Shown one piece after another: positions 7,290 to 14,783 of a stretch of 28,937 nt of DNA. Source of the stretch: Candidatus Bathyarchaeum sp. (GTDB lineage Archaea; Thermoproteota; Bathyarchaeia; Bathyarchaeales; Bathyarchaeaceae); the NCBI GenBank assembly GCA_003096235.1, contig PIXT01000253.1:1-28937 (forward strand). Reading direction: 5' to 3'. The translations under genes were made by a program, and so were the position numbers. The notes beneath the pieces were generated by a model. It was not told where the DNA came from and did not search any database. It worked only from the letters and a program-made list of their open reading frames with translations. How positions within the stretch are numbered: the first letter of the stretch is position 1; the number at the start of each line of letters is the position of its first letter.

Positions 7290-9172
7290 GCACGATTCCT
7301 CCACATGGATTTTTTTCTAACTGATACAACAGCAACAGTTGCAACCAAAAACAGGGGCAGGATTATCCATGAGGGAAACTCTGGGACTGTGTCAGATGTT
7401 GCTTGGGGGTTGGGTTCGGTCAAGAATGGGGTGAAGGATACTTTTCCTAGGTTGAAATCGTATTTGTAGTCGCGCATTGAAATGTTGATTGCTTGGGCGT
7501 CAACGGTTCCCCACCAATTGTATGCAACGTCAAGATTACTGCCTGAGGTGCCGCCTAAGGAAATGCTATGGTTGGAATAGTTTACGATATTATTGTAGCT
7601 GATTGTCACTGAAGCATAGTTATACAGTATAACAGCAACCTCAGTGTCACTGATTGTGTTATTTGTTATATTCGCCTTGGAAGAAACAGTAATTCCAACA
7701 GTGTCATTGTACAAGCGATTTCTTTCAAAAGTTACTAACTCATCTCCAATAATCTTAACACCTGTATCACAATCAATAACCGTATTGTTTCTGACAATTG
7801 AGCTCCCACCAGTGGACAGCCCTAGCCTAGAGCCGATAATTGTGTTATTCTTTATTTCACCTGAACCACGAATTCCAAACGTATTATTGTAGAGATAATT
7901 TCCTTCAATTATCACATCTCCTTTGAATACACGAATTCCTTCACCATCATTGACTGCATTATCGTAAATGTGAGCCTGTCCTTCAACAATGCTAATTTCA
8001 GTTGCTGTGTTTCCTGAAATTTTGCATGAATCTGCATCGACTTTAATGATGCCGTCAACTGTGTTGTGGCAGATTTCAGGTGATCCACCGTCACCAACAC
8101 TGGGTACCCGAGAGTAAATGTATTCTGTGTCGCTCATTGGGCAGGGAATAAAGATTCCAGAGTTGATTACGGTGTTGTTTATGATTATGGGCGAGCTCTC
8201 ATCTATGCTTGTGGTAATTCCGCCATCAACAAAGTTATTACAGATTAGCGGTGACCCACCTTGGACGTTGATTGCGCCATAATATACGGCTACTGAACTC
8301 CGCATACCCATATAACCGACCAAGTCTTTGATGATCATCGTGTAGTTTCCTTGAATCCAGTTGTTTGATACAATGGCTTCACCGCGAACAGTTACGCGTC
8401 CAACTATCGTATTATTTGACACAATTGTTCCGGACACAACATTTACGTGCCCTTCGATGATTTGGTATGTTCCAGTAATGTTGTTGTTTAGTATTTCTCG
8501 ACCATGAACAATTCCTCCGATTGTGTTGTATGATACCACAGAATTGTTTCCAGAGTAGACGTGTTCTTCAATGATGTTATTTGAGATTACAGAATTTTCT
8601 GCGTTAACACCTCCGTTGATTATGCTGTCTAAAACACAGAGCGAGCCTTCACACTTAAGGTCCCCCAAACTACAACCAGAAATCACAGAAGAGCCGCCAA
8701 CAGTGACGTCACCATCAAAAACGCATCCTATTACCCGCAAAGGAATACTGCCTGCCGTAAGTCCACAACCGATAATTGCATTCTCGAGTATACTGCCAGA
8801 ACCAGTCTGCTCGTTCCAGCCTTCACTAAACTCCGTAAACTCGAATCTTTCAATTTTGCTTATGCGAATCTTTTCTTGGGCACTGCCTATAACACGTAAG
8901 GTGCCGTTCACTAACAGATAGTAGCCATTACAATCCACACTGACTCCAGATTCTATTGTTAATGTTGCTCCGTTACTTACAAACACGGGTCCAGTGAGAG
9001 TACGTGGACTGTCTGCTTTTGTCCATGTGGTGTCTGAATTAATGAAAATAATTAGTCCAGGAGCTTGCGCAAAAACTTGAGTGACGGCAACTTGTGTTAA
9101 TCCAAAAACAAGCAGTGTTATCAAAAAGGTGCGAGATAATGAAACAGTAATCTTGTTCAGATTGAATTTCAT
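7286..9172 (-). CDS. Secreted right-handed beta-helix protein A (first gene of the operon)
   Basis: 628 residues, the longest of the four. It has a signal peptide (hydrophobic FLITLLVFGLTQVAV, AxA-like site at VFAQA) and a single cap module (SDTTWTKADSPRTLTG, TLTIESGVSVDCNGYYL, GWNEQTGSGSILENAI). A long series of beta-helix rungs follows, in which short motifs such as VSNN, ISGN and IRNNT recur every 18-25 residues. The C-terminal cap YNWWGTVDAQAINIS ... FTPFLTEPNPQAT leads into VPEFPSW, a membrane helix and a basic tail slightly longer than in the paralogues. ATG 9172 has no clear SD, which fits the first gene of a transcript with a short leader. It probably encodes a glycosylated surface protein; any enzymatic role is unknown. 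Confidence 0.86.
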   Translation of the reverse strand: MKFNLNKITVSLSRTFLITLLVFGLTQVAVTQVFAQAPGLIIFINSDTTWTKADSPRTLTGPVFVSNGATLTIESGVSVDCNGYYLLVNGTLRVIGSAQEKIRISKIERFEFTEFSEGWNEQTGSGSILENAIIGCGLTAGSIPLRVIGCVFDGDVTVGGSSVISGCSLGDLKCEGSLCVLDSIINGGVNAENSVISNNIIEEHVYSGNNSVVSYNTIGGIVHGREILNNNITGTYQIIEGHVNVVSGTIVSNNTIVGRVTVRGEAIVSNNWIQGNYTMIIKDLVGYMGMRSSVAVYYGAINVQGGSPLICNNFVDGGITTSIDESSPIIINNTVINSGIFIPCPMSDTEYIYSRVPSVGDGGSPEICHNTVDGIIKVDADSCKISGNTATEISIVEGQAHIYDNAVNDGEGIRVFKGDVIIEGNYLYNNTFGIRGSGEIKNNTIIGSRLGLSTGGSSIVRNNTVIDCDTGVKIIGDELVTFERNRLYNDTVGITVSSKANITNNTISDTEVAVILYNYASVTISYNNIVNYSNHSISLGGTSGSNLDVAYNWWGTVDAQAINISMRDYKYDFNLGKVSFTPFLTEPNPQATSDTVPEFPSWIILPLFLVATVAVVSVRKKSMWRNRA

Positions 9173-9210
9173 ATAATAACAATAACACTAACTAGGTTGA
9201 AAAGGGTTTT

Positions 9211-9218
9211 TCTTAAGA
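9211..9218 (-). promoter_or_regulatory. TATA-like element upstream of the four-gene beta-helix operon
   Basis: TCTTAAGA lies 39-46 nt upstream of ATG 9172 on the minus strand, preceded by an AT-rich stretch. Transcription 25 nt downstream would give a leader of about 15-20 nt. No SD precedes the ATG. Confidence 0.35.
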
Positions 9219-9276
9219 AAACTTGACAAAAAAATTATCAAATGAACTATTAGTCACTCAAGAAAATTTGACAAAC

Positions 9277-9753
9277 TCAAAACTGCTGTTTTCTGCGCTT
9301 TTGCGCTTCCCGTTCACTGACCCAGTACGATTCCTTAGAGCCTGTTTCGTCTATGGCGTGCTCTTTTTTGTAGACTGGTGCTTCGCTTTTGTAGCGTTCT
9401 ACAGCGTCTTGCAGTACCCCGAAAACGTTTTGTCTGTGAGCTCCAGCCACCACAACATACACAAGGTCTTCTCCGACACTAAATTCACCGACAAAATGAT
9501 GAATCTGAACATCAATAATTCCTTCACGTTTCTTTAGGTCTTCGCAAATGCCACCAAGAACCTTGTTAGCCTGCTCTTCATATGCTTCCAGTTCCAGCCC
9601 CTCTACGTTTTCGCCATCTAACGTTGTGCCCCGAACTACACCAACAAATGTGGCGATAGCTCCTGCCCTGTGAAAGTCTGACCGTTCTTTTATTGATTTT
9701 AGGAGTTCAGAAAAAGTGAATTCGCCTTTCTTGTGAATGCCAACATAACCCAT
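9277..9753 (-). CDS. moaE: Molybdopterin synthase catalytic subunit MoaE
   Basis: 158 residues, normal for the family. MoaE with its partner MoaD converts cyclic pyranopterin monophosphate into molybdopterin, inserting the dithiolene sulfurs, in the cytoplasm. Recognisable signatures are GAIATFVGVVRGTT, LELEAYEEQANKVL, IHHFVGEFSVGEDLVYVVVA and the AHR...VF...AVERYKSEAPVYKKE segment, which includes the conserved catalytic lysine region. ATG 9753 is preferred over TTG 9771 because GGTGG lies about eight nucleotides before it. A TATA-like CTTTAAGA complement at 9805-9812 suggests its own promoter. No moaD or other cofactor genes are visible nearby. The C-terminus is short and basic. Confidence 0.93.
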   Translation of the reverse strand: MGYVGIHKKGEFTFSELLKSIKERSDFHRAGAIATFVGVVRGTTLDGENVEGLELEAYEEQANKVLGGICEDLKKREGIIDVQIHHFVGEFSVGEDLVYVVVAGAHRQNVFGVLQDAVERYKSEAPVYKKEHAIDETGSKESYWVSEREAQKRRKQQF

Positions 9754-9848
9754 ACTAAAGCCACCCAGCAAATAATCAACAATATAGAATGTGTCAGCTC
9801 ACATCTTTAAGAAATACGGAAAAAGAAAGAAGAGGGATAACCCAAAAT

Positions 9849-10862
9849 TTAGTGACCGTTATATTGTGGGTGCCCATTCAAATCGACAGTTCTGTACACT
9901 GGATGCTCCTTGAACCGAAGAGTTGTCTCAGATGTTTCGATTGTCCCACTAGGCAATCTTACACAAAGCGAACTGACAGTGGCTCCAGTTGTAGTGAAGC
10001 GTACACCATCCAAAAGCTCGCCTTTAGTTACCCCAGAAGCAGCAAAAACAAGCTCGTTGCCTTTTGCCAACTCGTTTTCGTTATAAGTCTTGTCCACATC
10101 AACGCCAACCTTCTTCAACCTGTCCATCCGATCAGCATCATCTTTTTTGTCTCTCCAAACTTTCACAAGCATAGTCCCGCCAAGACACTTCACCGCAGTT
10201 GCCGCAATAGTTGCTTCAGGTCCTGCACCAGCACCCAACAAAAGATCAACACCACTATCAGGAATACAAGCAACAACAGCCGCCGCAATGTCACCGTCAG
10301 GAAGCAAAATAATCCGCACCCCAAGCTTTCTTAGCTTCTGCAAAATTTCGTCATGTCTTTCCCGCTCCAGCATAATAACAGTAAAGTTCTCAAGAGATAA
10401 CCCCTTGGCGTTGGCAACTGTAGACACAATCTCTTCAACAGACATATCTAACGAAATCTTGCCGATAGAGTGACAGTCCGTTGCCACCTTAAAGTAGTAT
10501 CCGTCGTCGGGCAACATCTGAAAACAGCCAGCAGGCGCACAAGCAAGAGCAGAAATAGCGTCTTTTCTACCTTTAGCAGTTGCAGTTGTGCCGTCAACAG
10601 GGTCTACGACAAACTCGACTTTTGGTCCTTTGCCTGTTCCAACTTTTTCTCTGTTCAAGAATGCTGGCGCATTGTCTTTGGGTCCTTCACAGGAAATGAC
10701 TTCGCCGTCAACTTCAGTTTGATTCAAGACTGCTCTTGAAAACTCGACAGCTTTGAAGTCTACTAGATTTTTGTCTCCTTGTCCAATGTGCATTGCAGCG
10801 CCGACGGCTCCGGCGATGGTGATTCTGGTTAATGCGGGCGCTAAAGCCCTAAGAGATGCCAA
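9849..10862 (-). CDS. glpX: Class II fructose-1,6-bisphosphatase (GlpX type)
   Basis: 337 residues, matching the GlpX family, which removes the 1-phosphate of fructose 1,6-bisphosphate (some members also act on sedoheptulose 1,7-bisphosphate) in gluconeogenesis. The Li-sensitive phosphatase motif DPVDGTT is at residues 87-93, an upstream metal-binding acidic segment EGPKDNAPAF follows IGQGDKN, and GAGAGPEATIAATAVKCLGG around 210-229 matches the GlpX substrate/metal loop. Most archaea use the bifunctional aldolase/phosphatase instead, so GlpX here may be of bacterial origin; that is inference. The start appears to be TTG 10862, with a family-typical N-terminus beginning a few residues in and no clear SD, so the exact start is uncertain. 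It ends 95 nt upstream of moaE. Confidence 0.9.
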   Translation of the reverse strand: MASLRALAPALTRITIAGAVGAAMHIGQGDKNLVDFKAVEFSRAVLNQTEVDGEVISCEGPKDNAPAFLNREKVGTGKGPKVEFVVDPVDGTTATAKGRKDAISALACAPAGCFQMLPDDGYYFKVATDCHSIGKISLDMSVEEIVSTVANAKGLSLENFTVIMLERERHDEILQKLRKLGVRIILLPDGDIAAAVVACIPDSGVDLLLGAGAGPEATIAATAVKCLGGTMLVKVWRDKKDDADRMDRLKKVGVDVDKTYNENELAKGNELVFAASGVTKGELLDGVRFTTTGATVSSLCVRLPSGTIETSETTLRFKEHPVYRTVDLNGHPQYNGH

Positions 10863-11030
10863 ATTTTACACCGTCACGTATTAACGTACACTCACTTGTA
10901 AAATGTTTTCGGACAACAAAAACAGATTAAGGATAAACATGTTCAAGTATTGCAGAGTAAGGCATATTTAGGGTCACTCACTTTTTTAGTAGCAACTAAA
11001 TGTTACCGCTGTAGACATGGTGATTAAAAA

Positions 11031-11531
11031 ATGATTATAGGCCTAATCTCAGACACTCACGACCGTCTGCCTCTAATTGACGAAGCAGTAAAACAACTAA
11101 ACAACCAAAACGTTGAACTTGTACTCCACGCTGGCGACTACATCTCCCCATTCGTAGCAACCAGTTTCAAACATCTGAAAGCTCCACTGATTGGAGTATT
11201 CGGCAACAACGATGGCGACAGAGCGTTACTGAAAAAGAAGTTCGCCGAATTTGGAGCTGACATCCGCGGAAGATTCGCGTTTGTCGTTGTTGACGGCTTA
11301 CGGATTGCCTTGCTGCATGGAGACCAAACAGAACTAATGCGCTCGCTTCTTGAGCTGGAGAGTCATGATGTGTTGGTCTGTGGGCATACTCATGCGCCTA
11401 AATCTTACAGAAAAGGACAAACACTAATCATCAATCCGGGTGAGGCTTGCGGTATCCTGAGTGGAAAAGCAACAATAGCAATACTTGACACAGAAACGCT
11501 CGACGTAAAGATGATACAGCTAAACGTGTAA
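11031..11531 (+). CDS. MJ0936/YfcE-like metallophosphoesterase
   Basis: 166 residues, the usual size. It has all calcineurin-like phosphoesterase metal motifs in order: SDTHD (residues 7-11), HAGD, FGNNDGD, LLHGD and CGHTHAP, with the closing NPGEACG typical of this subfamily. Members have divalent-metal phosphodiesterase activity on model substrates and the physiological substrate is usually unknown. The start at ATG 11031 is supported by GGTGAT at 11019-11024, a strong archaeal SD. A TATA-like CATATTTAG at about 10963-10971 could be its promoter, giving a leader of about 35-40 nt. The gene is divergent from glpX and has no downstream partner on its strand for about 270 nt. Confidence 0.92.
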   Translation: MIIGLISDTHDRLPLIDEAVKQLNNQNVELVLHAGDYISPFVATSFKHLKAPLIGVFGNNDGDRALLKKKFAEFGADIRGRFAFVVVDGLRIALLHGDQTELMRSLLELESHDVLVCGHTHAPKSYRKGQTLIINPGEACGILSGKATIAILDTETLDVKMIQLNV

Positions 11532-11805
11532 CCTGCTTTTGGTCAAAAGTTTATCCAAACATCGCTTTATGACAGCCAACCAGAAGTTGATAATTATTTG
11601 GGCTTAACGACAGCAATCTATTTGTCACCATGGAAATGTGACATCTTTTTCAGTGACCCGCCTATAATGGAGTTTGTTCACGCAAAATAATATCTGGACA
11701 TTACTGAGGTTCTGTTGTTAACATGAAATCTTTTGAGTTTACAGTTTTGTTGCAATCAGTTTTTACAAAAAAATACAGTAACGGGGTAAAGCTATTTCTG
11801 CAAAA

Positions 11806-13287
11806 TTATCCCTTTTTTCTCATGATTACAAATAGTGCAACAAGTAGTGCTATGCCAATAGCAATAACAATTAATGCGCCTATGCCTCCTGTCGACGCAG
11901 ACTCTTCTGGGGGTAGTTGTTCATCGGTTGTCAAGCTGCAGTAAGCGGTTATGGTTGGGTCATGCTCAATTCGGTAGCCGTCATATTCAGGATATGAAGT
12001 TACGTAGAAGTAGTCAGCATAGTTCATGTCCAGCAAATGATCTTTAGCCTGCTCATACAGTTCTGGGTCTATGCTCGCCATCACAGCGGGAATCAGTGGC
12101 ATCAATGATGTGTGAACAGCAAATATTGGATTACTCGCAAAACCCGCTATTTTGCAGGTTCTTGTTGTGGTTGGGTATGTTTCGTATGATGATTCAGTTG
12201 GGTCTGACGTGTAATTGAATAGGTTATAGGTTTCTTTTGTTGTAAAGTCTGCATCTAAGATTTTTTCGCCGTCATCAGCAAAAGTTTCTATCAACGAGTC
12301 ATCAACTACAACTTCGCTGTCTTGAACATTTGTGCCTGAAGATTCGAAGTATGCTGTGTGGTCAAGAACTGCTGTTGCCTGAAAGTTTACGGTGCTCATT
12401 TGGATTCCTTGGTTATCTAGGAAGTCATGTATTGTTTCAGTGGAAATTTGTTGCCCATTGAGTCTGTAGTGTCCTGTTGCGTTATAATGTGTTGTGACAG
12501 GCAAAATTATGAACCATGCAAAAAGCCACAAGTCACGCATCTTGCCAACAACATAGTTCATGCTCAAAGTTGCTTCTCCAGTTTCAGGGTCAATCGCCAA
12601 TTCATACGTGAACGTCAACTCATCATAAAGCGTTAAAGCTACAGGTCTAGGATCAGATTTTGGATTGTCTGGGTCTATTGAGGTGTTCCACCACAACGCA
12701 GCAAGATTAGTATAAGTCATACCCCAAGTCCAAACAAGCCCATCAGGAGTAGAAGTCAAGGGTATGACCTCAGTTTTGCTGTTCAAATCAGGTCTTGAAC
12801 CTTCAAAAAGTGGGTCTAAATCATAACCTAAACTAAAAGAAGCATATAACTTGTCATTCATGTCAGGTGATTGATCAAAAATGGTACCTTCAGTTTCATT
12901 AAATGCCATAAGCATCACAAAACTTGACGCAGTAACCACATCTTTTAGACCATCCCTAGACAGGTAATGCATCATTGTAGTTTGGATTGGAACTGTAACC
13001 GCGTTTTCTTCATCAGTTATATTGAATAGACCAGCGGAAAGCACTTGCATTCCTGAAACGTTCATATAAACAAGGTTCAGGTATGCGTGGGCATTTTCAT
13101 CGGGTGGTGTCTTGCCGTGAATGGCGGCGTATGTTCTCACGTAATCAAAGAAATCAATATTCTTGCTCCAGCTTTCTAGTTCAAAGTCAGAAGGCTCTAA
13201 GCTGTCAACAGCAAATACAGGTAAAGCATTACTGAGTAAAAGGATGACAATTAACGCTGTAAAACATTTTTGGAAACAGTTAACCAT
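11806..13287 (-). CDS. Secreted, C-terminally anchored protein of unknown function
   Basis: 493 residues from ATG 13287. An in-frame TTG at 13305 exists, but a TATA-like TTTTTAAAA just upstream (about 13318-13328) would place the transcript start near 13299 and favours the ATG. A signal peptide (hydrophobic ALIVILLLSNALPVFAV) is followed by a long exported region with aromatic and acidic content and several NxT/S sequons. One hydrophobic stretch is internal (LWLFAWFIILPV, near residue 270). A terminal membrane helix (GGIGALIVIAIGIALLVALFVI) with RKKG follows a short PPEESAS linker. I do not recognise the domain. It lacks the PEF signal of the beta-helix proteins, so it uses a different anchoring mode. 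It has no obvious operon partner. Confidence 0.75.
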   Translation of the reverse strand: MVNCFQKCFTALIVILLLSNALPVFAVDSLEPSDFELESWSKNIDFFDYVRTYAAIHGKTPPDENAHAYLNLVYMNVSGMQVLSAGLFNITDEENAVTVPIQTTMMHYLSRDGLKDVVTASSFVMLMAFNETEGTIFDQSPDMNDKLYASFSLGYDLDPLFEGSRPDLNSKTEVIPLTSTPDGLVWTWGMTYTNLAALWWNTSIDPDNPKSDPRPVALTLYDELTFTYELAIDPETGEATLSMNYVVGKMRDLWLFAWFIILPVTTHYNATGHYRLNGQQISTETIHDFLDNQGIQMSTVNFQATAVLDHTAYFESSGTNVQDSEVVVDDSLIETFADDGEKILDADFTTKETYNLFNYTSDPTESSYETYPTTTRTCKIAGFASNPIFAVHTSLMPLIPAVMASIDPELYEQAKDHLLDMNYADYFYVTSYPEYDGYRIEHDPTITAYCSLTTDEQLPPEESASTGGIGALIVIAIGIALLVALFVIMRKKG

Positions 13288-13305
13288 TTGTTGTAACCGC
13301 ACCAA

Positions 13306-14075
13306 ACTCTAACTTGAATGTTTTAAAAATTTTGTGCATTTGAAATACACGCATATGAACAACTATACGCATAAACTGAGTTAATCCAGCCAATCAAAAG
13401 GACACAAATAATACACAATAGCATCAATACAAAGAATCAGCAACAATTAGGTTTACAAAAAAACAGTCCACTCAAAATAAACTAAAGATTATGAGTAACA
13501 AACAAAAAGAAGGCTTTGAAGTTCCCACACAAATCATATTTACTTCTGCCATTTTGTTCAGTTACTGCTGTTCGACGTAAGTTCTATCGTGATGGATACA
13601 GATACAAAGTATTTTGTGGGTTAACCCCTACGGAGTTAGGGGCTGTTGCTATCAAAACAATGGTTTCTTTGCAGGTTGGTGCTTACACAAGAGCAGTTGG
13701 CAAAACAATTAATGTAGCAGAAATTGCCAACAATAAAATTAAAGCGATAGCAGAGATTTTTGATTTTTCCATCAAAATTTTCATTTTTTCTTCCTCTGTT
13801 TATAGCAATTAGTGTTTCATTAGTTACCATATAAATTTTTTCCCACAAATACACTGAACATGTATAAAGCAGTTTTTGGACAAAAAACGTAGAAAAAAGG
13901 TAACTGTTACGTTTTTTAGGAAACGGTATGCTGTTTTAACATGGTTCATGATTTGGAAAAAAGTGAAGCTGCAAACAAAAACTAGGTACCAAAGGAGTTA
14001 TTCAGAATTACTTCAAACATCAAATCTGATGGTGACAGTTGGATTCATTGGAATTTTGGCTGAAATTGTGTGGTG
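13306..14075. other. 770-bp region without a convincing gene
   Basis: An ORF on the plus strand at 13516-13812 has a partly protein-like middle (GAVAIKTMVSLQVGAYTRAVGKTINVAEIANNKIKAIAEI), but its start is a weak TTG inside another short frame. A 29-codon ORF at 13491-13580 begins MSNKQKEGFEVP, like the remnant at 2116. The ORF at 13876-14079 is basic, ends in a hydrophobic stretch and has no SD. The direct repeat ACGCATA occurs at about 13349 and 13366. Nothing here is firmly a gene. Confidence 0.4.
13491..13580 (+). pseudogene. Short ORF, possible remnant of the MSxKQK...F(D/E)xP family
   Basis: Twenty-nine codons start MSNKQKEGFEVP and run into a hydrophobic stretch (IIFTSAILFSYCC) before TAA. 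The N-terminus resembles the fragment at 2116. The frame breaks where a membrane helix would continue, so it looks like a truncated small membrane protein. The downstream frame at 13516-13812 could be another piece, but I cannot join them with confidence. Confidence 0.2.
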
Positions 14076-14753
14076 TTAAAAAAAGTAGAGTTTTATCAAG
14101 TAAATCACAGTTAAGTGGAGAGGATAATACACATAGAAGAAGTATTTTCTCCACGCAGGAATTGTAAAGTCTTCACTGAAAGTTATTTTTGTATTCAAAT
14201 AGCCATTGTTGTAAAGAAGAATTAGTGGCAACGCGAAAAGTGAAAGAAACTGGGTATTCCAATATATCAAAAATAATGAGTTAAGCAGAACTAACAAAAC
14301 AGCACCAAATTTTGTGTTCTTTGTTAGGATGTACATACAGCCTATCAGAGTGATTCCGTAGATGCTGTAATCAAAGGGCAAAACAAAAGAAAGAATTACT
14401 GGAACAAAGGCAATCAATGAACCCTTCTTGAAAAAGTAGACGAACAAAAGACCAAACGATAAAGTGAAGAAAATGTTGAGGGACTCGAAAGGTCCATGAT
14501 CTGCGGCTAAGAAAAATGGCACCTGAGAGAGCAGGGCAAATAAGAAAAGCCTAAGGAAATAGTGTTGAATGTTTCGGGTGCTTTCCATACCCAATATTAG
14601 CAGATAAGCAAACAACGGAAAAGCGACTCTGCCAATCAAACGCAAAAACTCAAGCTCAGGAAACAAGAACGCTCCAACATGGTCTACCGTCATTGTTAGG
14701 ATTGCTATCCACTTGAGCAACTCTCTACCAGAATCAAAACCACGCAGATACAC
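14076..14753 (-). CDS. TraX-family polytopic membrane protein
   Basis: About 225 residues with seven or so hydrophobic segments. The TraX signature at the N-terminus is clear: LLKWIAILTMTVDHVGAFLFPE, then RLIGRVAFPLFAYLL, RLFLFALLSQVPF and a late YYPLHLTVIYL. TraX was named for F-pilin acetylation, and distant chromosomal homologues in bacteria and archaea belong to a membrane acyltransferase-like family of unknown substrate. I chose GTG 14753 because GAGGAG lies seven nucleotides upstream; the longer GTG at 14768 would put that SD inside the gene. It begins about 30 nt after argS, so it is probably the last gene of the tRNA-Arg/argS unit. Confidence 0.82.
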   Translation of the reverse strand: MYLRGFDSGRELLKWIAILTMTVDHVGAFLFPELEFLRLIGRVAFPLFAYLLILGMESTRNIQHYFLRLFLFALLSQVPFFLAADHGPFESLNIFFTLSFGLLFVYFFKKGSLIAFVPVILSFVLPFDYSIYGITLIGCMYILTKNTKFGAVLLVLLNSLFLIYWNTQFLSLFALPLILLYNNGYLNTKITFSEDFTIPAWRKYFFYVYYPLHLTVIYLIKLYFF

Positions 14754-14783
14754 ACTTGTTCTCCTCACAACAACATGAAGAGC

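Noticed and set aside
2616..9172. The beta-helix gene cluster as a CRISPR or other short-repeat array
   Set aside because: The recurrent motifs are protein-level beta-helix turns of uneven spacing, and the frames are continuous.
10090..10473. Long plus-strand frames opposite glpX, aconitase, argS and the beta-helix genes
   Set aside because: They are antisense shadows of strongly conserved genes.
13516..13812. 98-residue ORF with a protein-like middle
   Set aside because: Weak TTG start inside another short frame, no SD or TATA at a useful distance, no recognisable family.
13876..14079. 67-residue basic ORF ending in a hydrophobic stretch
   Set aside because: No SD, no family resemblance, and it runs to the convergent traX stop.
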